A stretch of 64,000 nt of DNA, taken from assembly GCF_900113115.1 (NCBI RefSeq), contig NZ_FOOF01000021.1, positions 1-64,000 of the forward strand, read 5' to 3'. The position numbers and the translations under genes were made by a program. The notes beneath the pieces are model-generated. The model saw nothing but the letters and a program-made list of their open reading frames with translations. It had not been told where the DNA came from and made no database searches. This document shows positions 1 through 5,839 of this stretch, in pieces; position 1 is the first letter of the stretch; every line of letters begins with the position of its first letter. The DNA is from Duganella sp. CF458. GTDB lineage: Bacteria > Pseudomonadota > Gammaproteobacteria > Burkholderiales > Burkholderiaceae_D.

Positions 1-90
1 AAGGTACTACGGGGCAGCGCCGAGCAGCTGTTGAGTTGGAAATGGACGCAGCTTAAATTACCCGGCAAAGTGTCTTGACTGATGGGTCCA
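1..90 (+). mobile_element. 3' end of an IS3-family element (copy 1, cut by window edge)
   Basis: The first 90 bases align closely with the reverse complement of the right end of the complete IS at 873-2213, including the transposase C-terminus and the terminal repeat that ends ...GGGTCCA at 90. The element continues to the left outside the window. It is oriented opposite to the complete copy, so the segment 91-872 is flanked by the two facing 3' ends of the same IS type. There are several base differences between the copies, so they are diverged rather than a recent duplicate. Confidence 0.85.
3..56 (+). CDS. IS3-family transposase OrfB, C-terminal fragment (partial)
   Basis: Read in the frame ending with TAA at 54-56, these bases encode the last 17 residues GTTGQRRAAVELEMDAA. 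The complete transposase of the neighbouring IS ends in the near-identical MTGQRRAAVELEMGTA. The rest of this gene is outside the window. Only the tail is visible, so nothing can be said about whether the full transposase is intact. Confidence 0.8.
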   Translation, partial: GTTGQRRAAVELEMDAA

Positions 91-186
91 CTTTAATCAG
101 CAAACCAATTCCAGTTGCAGATGAAATCGCTAGTAGGTGACTCAATGCAAACGTCAAGAAGAATCCGCATGCCGTCGAGTTGGTCA

Positions 187-720
187 CTAGTTGCCGCCTT
201 GATCAATCCAGTCAAGAAACCCTCGAACAACTGCGCAAAATGTCCCGACTTCCACGTTCATGCTTTCTAAAGCATCATCATCGCCTGTCTTAAAAAGCAA
301 TCGTACACTGTCCCCGTCTCGAACTATGAAGGATTTCGAATTGTCGAACGACTCACCGCCGTTGGTCAGAAAGTCGTATCGGAAAAAGCGCTTTGAATCC
401 GCGACAATTTCTTCTGTAGAGCGGTCATCGTCAAGGTATAGCGCATTGTCGATGATGTCCCATGCGAGCGCATCGCTCTGCCCCTGGAAAATGGCACCAT
501 CCATCTGTGGAATACGCTCCAGGATTGCCTGAAGGTGGCTCGCAGTCACGTTCAGCATGCAGGCCGGTTCGTCAAAATCGCCTAGTACCTTATCGCCTGC
601 GCGAATACACATTCTGCCAAACACGTGGTGTGGCTCACTTCCAAACGGATCATGAGCGCAAACAATGGCGAATTGCGCCAAGTCCCCAAAGTGCCTATAA
701 ATCGAAACTTCTGAAGTCAT
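187..720 (-). CDS. Imm42-like immunity protein
   Basis: A protein of 177 residues starting MTSEVSIYRHFGD. The N-terminal half has the pattern FAI...VFGRMCIRAGDKVLGDFDEP, which resembles the Imm42 immunity-protein family of polymorphic toxin systems (Burkholderiales members have F/WGK/R..C....G..IGD/DF). The acidic C-terminal half (TGDDDALESMNVE) is also usual for toxin-binding immunity proteins. The open frame extends upstream to 831, but that extension translates the intergenic repeat at 766-790, so the internal ATG at 720 is preferred. The gene is isolated between two inverted IS ends. No cognate toxin is visible. Family assignment is from recall of the pattern and is moderate. Confidence 0.55.
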   Translation of the reverse strand: MTSEVSIYRHFGDLAQFAIVCAHDPFGSEPHHVFGRMCIRAGDKVLGDFDEPACMLNVTASHLQAILERIPQMDGAIFQGQSDALAWDIIDNALYLDDDRSTEEIVADSKRFFRYDFLTNGGESFDNSKSFIVRDGDSVRLLFKTGDDDALESMNVEVGTFCAVVRGFLDWIDQGGN

Positions 721-765
721 TCGTTCGTCGTATTTTAAAAACTCGGAAACCAGATGCGAGCGGCG

Positions 766-790
766 GCTGATGGCCGATTGTACTCGGCCA
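766..790 (-). repeat. Dispersed intergenic motif, copy A
   Basis: GCTGATGGCCGATTGTACTC plus GGCCA, 46 bases 5' of the Imm42-like gene start (on its coding strand this reads in reverse complement). It shares the ATTGTACTCG and TGGCCG cores with copies at 3023, 3411, 3911 and 4351. Confidence 0.7.
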
Positions 791-906
791 CATGACTGGA
801 GTTTACATTTGGTGAATCCATTCGACTTCACGACTCAGAAGCAGCACCCATACGCGCACGTCAGGAGTAAAGTGGACCCATCAGTCAAGACACTTTGCCG
901 CTTAGT

Positions 907-1869
907 TTAAGCTGTGCCCATTTCCAACTCCACAGCTGCACGGCGCTGCCCCGTCATTCCAGCATTTTTCTGCTCGCCGTCATCGTCGCCAAATTTATCG
1001 ATGATCAGTGCGCCGCCACCGATCCCCGACCTGTAGACGCGATCCGGCGTTTCATAACCCAGTGCCTGATGCGGGCGCTCTGCGTTGTAGAACGCAAAAT
1101 ACTGCGCCAGTCCCACCATCAGCTCTGCCATGTTGGCATACCCTTTCAAGTACACGTCCTCGTACTTCACATTGCGCCACAGGCGCTCCACGAAGATGTT
1201 GTCCAGTGCCCGCCCGCGGCCGTCCATGCTGATCGCTACGCCTTCGCGTTTCAGCACAGCAGTAAAGGCCGTGCTGGTAAATTGCGAGCCCTGGTCGCTG
1301 TTAAACACTTCCGGCCTGCCATGGTGGCGCAGCGCATCCTCCAGGCAGTCCACGCAGAACGACGCGTCCATGCTATTGCTGATGCGCCAGGACAGCACCT
1401 TGCGGCTATACCAGTCAATCACCGCCACCAGGTAGGCGAAGCCCCGCGCCAGCCTGATATACGTCAGGTCTGTGCTCCACACCTGGTTTGGCCGCGTGAC
1501 CGCCACACCCCGCAGCAGATACGGGTAGACCTTGTGCTCTGGGTGCGGCTTGCTCGTCGCCGGCCCCGGCGCCATGCCTGCCAAACCCATCTCGCGCATC
1601 AGGCGCTGAACACGCTTGCGATTGATGCAGTAACCACGCCTTCGTAGGAACACCACCATGCGCCGGCTGCCATAGAACGGCCGATTCGTGTACTCCTCGT
1701 CGATGAGCGCGCGCAGTTGGCAATCCTCTTCGGTCAGACATTGCTCACGCACCGCAGCTTCCATCCGTCGATAGACCGAAGAGCGCGGAATGCTTGCCAG
1801 CTCGCACTGCATCGTCAGCGGCATATCGTCGTCCCGCTCGATCCACCGTGCTCGCTCCGCCGGACTCAT
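907..1869 (-). CDS. IS3-family transposase OrfB (DDE integrase core)
   Basis: A 320-residue retroviral-integrase-type transposase. An N-terminal HTH_21-like region (YGSRRMVVFLRRRG...VQRLMREMGL) is followed by the rve catalytic core: WSTDLTYI (first Asp, near residue 130), NSDQGSQFTS (second Asp, near 190) and ALDNIFVERLWRNVKYE (catalytic Glu, near 227). The tail WY....RPHQALGYETPD-like pattern (FYNAERPHQALGYETP) is characteristic of IS3-family OrfB. Its ATG overlaps the orfA stop (ATGA, 1866-1869). In this family the active enzyme is normally an OrfAB fusion made by -1 frameshifting. All catalytic residues look intact, so the element may be active. Confidence 0.93.
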   Translation of the reverse strand: MSPAERARWIERDDDMPLTMQCELASIPRSSVYRRMEAAVREQCLTEEDCQLRALIDEEYTNRPFYGSRRMVVFLRRRGYCINRKRVQRLMREMGLAGMAPGPATSKPHPEHKVYPYLLRGVAVTRPNQVWSTDLTYIRLARGFAYLVAVIDWYSRKVLSWRISNSMDASFCVDCLEDALRHHGRPEVFNSDQGSQFTSTAFTAVLKREGVAISMDGRGRALDNIFVERLWRNVKYEDVYLKGYANMAELMVGLAQYFAFYNAERPHQALGYETPDRVYRSGIGGGALIIDKFGDDDGEQKNAGMTGQRRAAVELEMGTA

Positions 1870-2156
1870 TCCCCTAGCTTTTTTTTAAGCCAATCCACCT
1901 GCATCTTCAGCTTGCCGATCTCGCTATACAGCTTATCCTCGGGGCTGCTTTCATCGACCGGTTTGGGGCCGCGCTTGACGTCGAACAGGGTGCCGGCATT
2001 CTCCAAGATCTCTTTCTTCCACTGACCGACAAGCACCGGATGCACACCGTACTCCTGCGCGATTTCCGTGACCGTCTTCACCCCGCGCACAGCCTCCAGA
2101 GCCACCTTGGCCTTGAATTCTGCCGTATGCACCCTGCGTTTTTTGCCTTCACTCAT
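1866..2156 (-). CDS. IS3-family transposase OrfA (helix-turn-helix)
   Basis: A 96-residue HTH_Tnp_1-type protein: KRRVHTAEFKAKVALEAVRG, then the recognition helix region TVTEIAQEYGVHPVLVGQWKKEIL, then a short leucine-zipper-like tail (EIGKLKMQVDWLKKKLGE). OrfA proteins bind the terminal repeats and contribute the N-terminus of the OrfAB transposase. The gene ends in the slippery run described at 1875-1889 and overlaps orfB by four bases. It starts 57 bases inside the IS end. Confidence 0.92.
   Translation of the reverse strand: MSEGKKRRVHTAEFKAKVALEAVRGVKTVTEIAQEYGVHPVLVGQWKKEILENAGTLFDVKRGPKPVDESSPEDKLYSEIGKLKMQVDWLKKKLGE
1875..1889 (-). other. Programmed -1 frameshift signal in orfA/orfB overlap
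   Basis: On the minus strand the sequence is CTT AAA AAA AAG CTA GGG GAA TGA, with eight consecutive A followed by G (1879-1886 plus 1878). Slipping back one base gives KKKKARGMSPAER, joining OrfA in frame to OrfB. A-rich heptamers ending in G are the established -1 slip sites of IS3-family elements. Frameshifting here is inferred, not shown. Confidence 0.75.
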
Positions 2157-2213
2157 TTGCTATCATCCTTTCGCGGACGACAGCTTAAACCACCGTCTCA
2201 ATTTCGGGGGCCA

Positions 2214-2381
2214 CTATAGAGGGTCGACTGTGGCCACAGACGGGTCGCTTGTCTCTGGAATGGAAAAAACTGCCTCCCATCGTGCATTTTCTTTTCTTTG
2301 AATTCGTCCAGGTCGTGTATGTGCAATGGTACGCGACGACAAATAGTCTTCAGCAATCCTCAAGCACTCTTCTTCCGTCAT
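2214..2381 (-). pseudogene. Small immunity-like gene truncated by the IS
   Basis: ATG at 2381 is preceded by GAGGATGAAA, a usable ribosome-binding site. It opens a 55-codon frame beginning MTEEECLRIAEDYLSSR and ending SIPETSDPSVATVDPL. The TAG stop is at 2214-2216, the three bases directly abutting the IS terminus at 2213. The pattern RWEAVFSIP....PSVATVDP resembles the middle of small YrhB-like/immunity-type proteins that normally continue (VDPxxVIVxVD...). The sequence therefore looks like the 5' part of a gene interrupted by IS insertion. The family link is an inference from recall. Confidence 0.55.
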
Positions 2382-2413
2382 TTTCATCCTCAAGTGATTG
2401 CGTAGGTCGGCTT

Positions 2414-2431
2414 TTGGCCGTCGACGGCCAA
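2414..2431. repeat. Perfect 18-bp palindrome
   Basis: TTGGCCGTCGACGGCCAA is a perfect palindrome in the gap between the secreted protein gene and the truncated gene. It contains the same TTGGCCG half as the array's intergenic motif, so it may be a collapsed or recombined copy of that motif. Confidence 0.5.
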
Positions 2432-2445
2432 CGCATCATCGCAGC

Positions 2446-2976
2446 TCAAGGGTATTCGGGATGCTCATATTTCGTGCAGTCGACCACGGTACTTGTAACG
2501 TTTCGGCATTTCGGCCGCAAGTTTACCAAATCAGGGTTAGCGTTGATGAATTTTGAAACCGATGGAATACTAATTGTGGTGGCTCCATAGCAGCCATTTT
2601 CGCCCCTCTTGGTGCATGCATAGGTGATCGATATGGCTACATCAGATACCTTGTGATTGTACGAGGCGACGACTGTCTTAAATCGGTTATCGGAAATCCA
2701 GTTAGTAGACTCTGCGATCACTTCTCCAGCGGAGTCTTTCACGACAATTTCGGTAATATAAGGCGCTAAAGCGAATTGGCCGGCGCGCACATTTTCAGGG
2801 AAGTGCAAATCGATCGTCGAATTGACCTCGCCCTTCCGAATTTTATATTTGAAACCAAGTTCCCTCAATTCCGCCCTTGTGGGCTCTTTGAGATCAGGCG
2901 GAACGGACGCGAATGCATGCAGCGCTGCAAAGTGCGTCAGGGCAAACAACAAGAGATACTTGGGACATTGGTGCAT
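2446..2976 (-). CDS. Secreted hypothetical protein
   Basis: A 176-residue protein with a clear signal peptide: a short N-region (MHQCPKY), hydrophobic core LLLFALTHFAALHAFA, and probable cleavage before SVPPDLKEP. The mature part is beta-rich in appearance, with SAGEVIAESTNWISDNRFKTVVASY. It has Cys pairs (YACTKRGENGCYG and PKCRNV...VDC) that could form disulfides in the periplasm. I do not recognise the family. The gene stands alone in the immunity-type array, 5' flanked by a copy of the intergenic motif (3023-3063). A periplasmic immunity or lipoprotein-like role is possible but unsupported. Confidence 0.65.
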   Translation of the reverse strand: MHQCPKYLLLFALTHFAALHAFASVPPDLKEPTRAELRELGFKYKIRKGEVNSTIDLHFPENVRAGQFALAPYITEIVVKDSAGEVIAESTNWISDNRFKTVVASYNHKVSDVAISITYACTKRGENGCYGATTISIPSVSKFINANPDLVNLRPKCRNVTSTVVDCTKYEHPEYP

Positions 2977-3022
2977 GCAAATCTACCCTCAACAATTTTG
3001 TGTCTCTACCTGCAGCTGGCTA

Positions 3023-3063
3023 ATGACTGCTCGTGGCCGCTCACTGACGATTGTACTCGACGG
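3023..3063 (-). repeat. Dispersed intergenic motif, copy B
   Basis: ATGACTGCTCGTGGCCGCTC followed by ACTGACGATTGTACTCGACG. It lies 47 bases 5' of the secreted protein gene start at 2976 and shares GACTGCT, TGGCCG and ATTGTACTCG with the other copies. Confidence 0.65.
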
Positions 3064-3097
3064 TCAACTGCCACCTGCAGAACAGATCGCTGTCTCC

Positions 3098-3391
3098 CTA
3101 AGCCGACCTCCCATACATGGCCTCAAACTCGCGAACATAGTGTTCGGTTGGAAGAGCGGTTCCTGCTTCCTTGATCTCACCAGTCAACTTGCTCACCATG
3201 ATTGGCGCATTGCCTCCTAACGCGTAGATGTAGTCACCTGTCGCGAGGAATTCCGGCGTGTTATAGAAATAAGCGAAAGTGGCTGATGTCTCAAATGGAG
3301 AAGGCAGCAGCACTGACTCTTCTCCCCACTGTTGGGCTAACCGAAGCAGATACTCCTCGGCAAGTGTACGGCACTCTACAGCGCTAAGCAT
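3098..3391 (-). CDS. YrhB-like / Imm35 immunity protein
   Basis: A 97-residue protein of the usual size for the YrhB/Imm35 family. The N-terminus (AVECRTLAEEYLLRLAQQW) forms a helix. The middle (FAYFYNTPEFLATGDYIYALGGNAPIMVSKLTGEIKEAGTA) carries the family pattern in which a large aromatic precedes ....G(N/G)APIxVxKxTGxIxxxGTA. The C-terminal helix ends YVREFEAMYG. Imm35 proteins are cytoplasmic immunity factors for polymorphic toxins, often found without the toxin. The start is 20 bases 3' of intergenic motif copy C. No toxin is adjacent. Confidence 0.7.
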   Translation of the reverse strand: MLSAVECRTLAEEYLLRLAQQWGEESVLLPSPFETSATFAYFYNTPEFLATGDYIYALGGNAPIMVSKLTGEIKEAGTALPTEHYVREFEAMYGRSA

Positions 3392-3410
3392 TTTGGGGCT
3401 CCTTCGGGAC

Positions 3411-3441
3411 GACTGCTATTGGCCGTTTGCGTACTCGGCCA
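3411..3441 (-). repeat. Dispersed intergenic motif, copy C
   Basis: GACTGCTATTGGCCGTTTGC followed by GTACTCGGCCA. This is the cleanest copy and lies 20 bases 5' of the Imm35-like gene at 3391. Confidence 0.7.
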
Positions 3442-3474
3442 GAATCCAAAAAAAAAGTTGGGCTGGCATAAGAT

Positions 3475-3864
3475 TCAAAGTGGAGAATCTGTCGTGCCCG
3501 GTAGACATAGTTCCTCCAAATTAATGCCGAACTGCTGGAACAGTGTGGTCTCTAAGTCATCAATGGTATTGCATGTGCTCCAGACCTGTTCAAGAAGGAA
3601 ATGGTCCCAATCATCTTCGCAGGCTTCCCATCCTGGGCGCAACGAGCAACGTCGAATCCTGTATTCTCGAATCACATCCTCATTGGCAACTCTTCGCACC
3701 AATTGCGGTTCGGCTCCCGGTCCTGCCATTTGAAGAGTGCCACGGTCCTCATCAACGATGGGCCTCACCTCAATAAAAGTCCTAACTCCAATGCAATCAT
3801 TGTGAAGCTCAGCCTCCACATTTCTTCCGAGTTTCAATCGCTCGATGACTTGCGTTCGGTTCAC
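3475..3864 (-). CDS. Hypothetical protein of the immunity-type array
   Basis: The frame is open from an ATG at 3960 (161 residues). Its first twenty codons read through a degenerate copy of the intergenic motif (3911-3930), and in the neighbouring genes this motif always lies outside the coding region. A GTG at 3864, with AGGA about ten bases upstream, gives 129 residues starting VNRTQVIERLKLGRN and is preferred here. The protein has VRPIVDEDRGTLQMAG and an acidic stretch ACEDDWDHFLLEQVW. No family is recognised. Position and size suggest another immunity or toxin-associated gene. The start is uncertain. Confidence 0.5.
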   Translation of the reverse strand: MNRTQVIERLKLGRNVEAELHNDCIGVRTFIEVRPIVDEDRGTLQMAGPGAEPQLVRRVANEDVIREYRIRRCSLRPGWEACEDDWDHFLLEQVWSTCNTIDDLETTLFQQFGINLEELCLPGTTDSPL

Positions 3865-3910
3865 TAAAATATCGTCCTGATAACTTATAAGAGAAATGAC
3901 TTTTTCGGAA

Positions 3911-3930
3911 TGTCTGCTGCTGGCCGATTT
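3911..3930 (-). repeat. Dispersed intergenic motif, degenerate copy D
   Basis: TGTCTGCTGCTGGCCGATTT keeps the TGCT..TGGCCGATT part of the motif. The GTACTCGG half is not recognisable downstream. Confidence 0.45.
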
Positions 3931-3984
3931 CAGTCCATTCTTCCGACAGCCAAGCGCCATACGCCAAGCACCAGCACATTTGCG

Positions 3985-4335
3985 CTAATTGAATAGATCA
4001 TGCAGGAAAATCAAGTTTTCTGGATTCAGAGGTGTTGAGAGGCCATGTTTTACGTAGTGAAGTTCGAAGGAACCCTTGTCGCCACAGTCCTCCACCGCAC
4101 GCACCCCGTCTATCACACACAGTAACCCAAAAATTGCGCTGTCCACGCCCTCTTCAACGAGTTTAAGAACCTGCTCTCTGTCATGATGGCTTAGAGACTT
4201 CAGCCATTGAGCGCGAGCTTTCGCCTCGGTGGTAACGCCACGTCCTGGGGGATTCTCAGCCATCGACAAAACGCCTTCCGCCGCGCCATCCCGGACAACC
4301 AGTTTTACCGCTTCAATAAAATCTTGTGCATTCAT
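3985..4335 (-). CDS. DUF6547-like protein, probable immunity type
   Basis: A 116-residue protein. The pattern is MAENPPGRGVTTEAKARAQWLKSLSHHDREQVLKLVEEGVDSAIFGLLCVIDGVRAVED, then GSFELHYVKHGLSTPLNPENLIFLHDLF. Families with NPPGR..., W...L...D...V......DsA(I/V)FG.LCVLDGVRAIED and a terminal LHDLF are known to me as DUF6547-type small cytosolic proteins, frequent in contact-dependent toxin/immunity islands. The helical middle segment (VDSAIFGLLCVIDGV) is hydrophobic but short. The start lies 16 bases 3' of motif copy E. Function is unknown. The immunity role is inferred from context. Confidence 0.6.
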   Translation of the reverse strand: MNAQDFIEAVKLVVRDGAAEGVLSMAENPPGRGVTTEAKARAQWLKSLSHHDREQVLKLVEEGVDSAIFGLLCVIDGVRAVEDCGDKGSFELHYVKHGLSTPLNPENLIFLHDLFN

Positions 4336-4350
4336 CTCTATTCTCGGTTT

Positions 4351-4391
4351 CCGCTATTGGCCGCCAATAGCCGATCATTGTACTCGACCGA
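4351..4391 (-). repeat. Dispersed intergenic motif, copy E
   Basis: CCGCTATTGGCCGCCAATAG followed by CCGATCATTGTACTCGACCG. It includes a short hairpin (TATTGGCCGCCAATA) and the shared ATTGTACTCG, and sits 16 bases 5' of the gene starting at 4335. Confidence 0.65.
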
Positions 4392-4398
4392 TGGCTTA

Positions 4399-4620
4399 TT
4401 ACGTCCATCTCCGAGTATCCGCCGCGAGAAGTTCTCGCTGGCCGGCGCCCATTGAACACAGGAAGTCTGTAGCGCGCCGTCGGCCGCGCTGATCGAGAAC
4501 CCTGGCTATTACGGCAAGCGGTACATGGGCTCTGCTCATATAGAAGGCAGCTTGCCTACGCGGCATGAGAAGTGCCAATTCAATGGCGGCTGATGTGGCG
4601 AAATCTGGTCGATCACTCAT
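4399..4620 (-). CDS. Small hypothetical protein
   Basis: A 73-residue protein beginning MSDRPDFATSAAIELALLMP. The ATG at 4620 is preceded by AGGAGG at a good distance, which decides this start over the longer frame from 4647. The sequence RQAAFYMSRAHVPLAVIARVLDQRGRRRATDF reads like a small helix-turn-helix or helical protein (A...VPL.VI.RVL). It is Arg-rich and has no signal peptide. No family is recognised. It is the most tRNA-proximal gene of the minus-strand array. Confidence 0.6.
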   Translation of the reverse strand: MSDRPDFATSAAIELALLMPRRQAAFYMSRAHVPLAVIARVLDQRGRRRATDFLCSMGAGQRELLAADTRRWT

Positions 4621-4724
4621 GGCGTCCTCCTGATCCAACAATTTCATTGAATCGCCAAGTGCGTGTTGATTCAGCTCAGCTACGACTGAAAAATAATCAC
4701 CGATGTGCCGTAAGCGCGCAAATG

Positions 4725-4750
4725 AAAAAAGCCGACCTAGAGGCCGGCTT
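4725..4750 (-). terminator. Rho-independent terminator after tRNA-His
   Basis: On the minus strand AGCCGGCC-TCTA-GGTCGGCT forms an 8-bp stem with one mismatch and is followed by six T. It lies about 100 bases beyond the tRNA-His 3' end and fits termination of that transcript. Confidence 0.8.
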
Positions 4751-4846
4751 AATCATTCACTATATTGGAAAATTCCGCATTGCCTTGGAAATTTCACTTC
4801 GTGAAATAAATCAATCTCCGTAAGATTTTGATTTACTTGGAATTTT

Positions 4847-4923
4847 TGGGGTGGCTGATGGGGCTCGAACCCACGACAACAGGAATCACAATCCTGGACT
4901 CTACCAACTGAGCTACAGCCACC
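4847..4923 (-). tRNA. tRNA-His (GTG anticodon)
   Basis: Read on the minus strand this is a standard cloverleaf. The acceptor GGTGGCT pairs with AGCCACC (including the extra G-1:C73 pair diagnostic of tRNA-His). The D arm AGCTCAGTTGGTAGAG, anticodon arm CAGGATTGTGATTCCTG (loop TTGTGAT, anticodon GTG), T arm GTGGGTTCGAGCCCCAT-like stem and an encoded CCA all follow in order. The anticodon stem has a standard fold. It is a single gene with its own promoter (4967-4995) and terminator (4725-4750). Confidence 0.97.
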
Positions 4924-4966
4924 ACTGAAACTGCTTTCTATCGCCCCGTAGCGCGACAGAGCCGAG

Positions 4967-4995
4967 ATTATATAGGGACTCCGATAATCTGGCAA
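4967..4995 (-). promoter_or_regulatory. Sigma-70 promoter of tRNA-His
   Basis: On the minus strand TTGCCA (4995-4990) and TATAAT (4972-4967) are separated by 17 bases, followed by a GC-rich leader to the tRNA at 4923. This is near-consensus. Confidence 0.85.
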
Positions 4996-5002
4996 ATATA
5001 TT

Positions 5003-5839
5003 TCAAACGACCACGGATTTGACCTCGGGATGCAGGCCGAGCAGATTGGCAAACTGCTGCTGCAAGGCTGCCGCGTTGCCGCTGGTGTAGCCGTGCAGGT
5101 GGGCTGGCGTGCCACCGGGGCGCAGCAGGCCGGCGCCTTCCAGCAGGCGTGCCAGTTGGCGGGCCACGGCGTCGCCGGTGTCGATCAGGGTGACCGGCGT
5201 GGCATCGCCGCGCTCCGCAACCATCTGCGCGATGGCTTCCCGCACAAACGGGTAGTGGGTGCAGCCGAGGACCAGCGTATCCGCGCCTTGTTCCAGCAGC
5301 GGCTCCACATAGCCCTTCAGCATAGCCGCCGTTTCTGCGCCGGTCAGGTCGCCCTGTTCGATGCGTTCCACCAGGCCGACGCATGGCTGCAGCAGGAAGC
5401 GCGTGCCGTTGGTGCCGGAGATCTGCTCGCGCAGCGCCAGGAACTTCTCGCCGCGCAGCGTGCTTGCCGTTGCCAGCACGGCGACGGTGCCATTACGGGT
5501 AGCCGCAGCGCCAGGCTTCAGGCCCGGTTCCACGCCAACCACCGGCAGGGAAGGGTAGGCGGTGCGCACTGCCTTGATGGCAGCCACGGTCGCGGTATTG
5601 CAGGCCACCACCAGCGCCTTCGCGCCCTGATCGAGCAGGAAGGCCGTCACCGCAATCGCGCGCTGCACCAGCCATTCGTCCGTCTTTGCACCGTAGGGCG
5701 CAAAGGCGGAGTCGGCGAAGTACATCACGTGCTCGTGCGGCAGCTGCGCGTGGATATGGCGCAGCACGGAGAGCCCTCCGACGCCGGAATCAAAAACGCC
5801 GATCGGCGCGTCGGCGGAGGAGGGGATCGGATGGACCAT
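5003..5839 (-). CDS. murI: Glutamate racemase MurI
   Basis: A 278-residue Asp/Glu racemase that interconverts L- and D-glutamate for peptidoglycan. The N-terminal IGVFDSGVGGLSVL (Asp17-Ser18) and YFADSAFAPYG motifs are present. The two catalytic cysteines lie in VVACNTATV (near Cys80) and LGCTHYPF (near residue 193), and the VTLIDTGDAVARQL motif follows. Length is normal. The gene starts directly after the fumarase stop (TAA then ATG), so it is translationally coupled at the end of a three-gene minus-strand operon with the yqhA-like and fumarase genes. No clear terminator is seen before 5003. Confidence 0.96.
   Translation of the reverse strand: MVHPIPSSADAPIGVFDSGVGGLSVLRHIHAQLPHEHVMYFADSAFAPYGAKTDEWLVQRAIAVTAFLLDQGAKALVVACNTATVAAIKAVRTAYPSLPVVGVEPGLKPGAAATRNGTVAVLATASTLRGEKFLALREQISGTNGTRFLLQPCVGLVERIEQGDLTGAETAAMLKGYVEPLLEQGADTLVLGCTHYPFVREAIAQMVAERGDATPVTLIDTGDAVARQLARLLEGAGLLRPGGTPAHLHGYTSGNAAALQQQFANLLGLHPEVKSVVV

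Larger units (their letters stand above)
873..2213 (-). mobile_element. Complete IS3-family insertion sequence (copy 2)
   Basis: The element carries overlapping orfA and orfB on the minus strand and imperfect terminal inverted repeats. The end beyond orfB reads TGGACCCATCAGTCAAGAC (from 873). The end before orfA, read on the minus strand, is TGGCCCCCGAAATTGAGAC (from 2213). A TTTAAGCTG block lies inside both ends. Length is about 1.34 kb, typical of IS3-family elements. The three flanking bases differ (AAG before, CTA after), so no target duplication is seen. TA(A/T)AG precedes TGG at both ends, so the true termini might lie 4-5 bases further out. Confidence 0.88.

Noticed and set aside
4967..4990. 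Hairpin GATTAT...ATAATC between tRNA-His and murI as a terminator
   Set aside because: AT-only stem, no T-run in either direction, and it coincides with the tRNA-His promoter elements.
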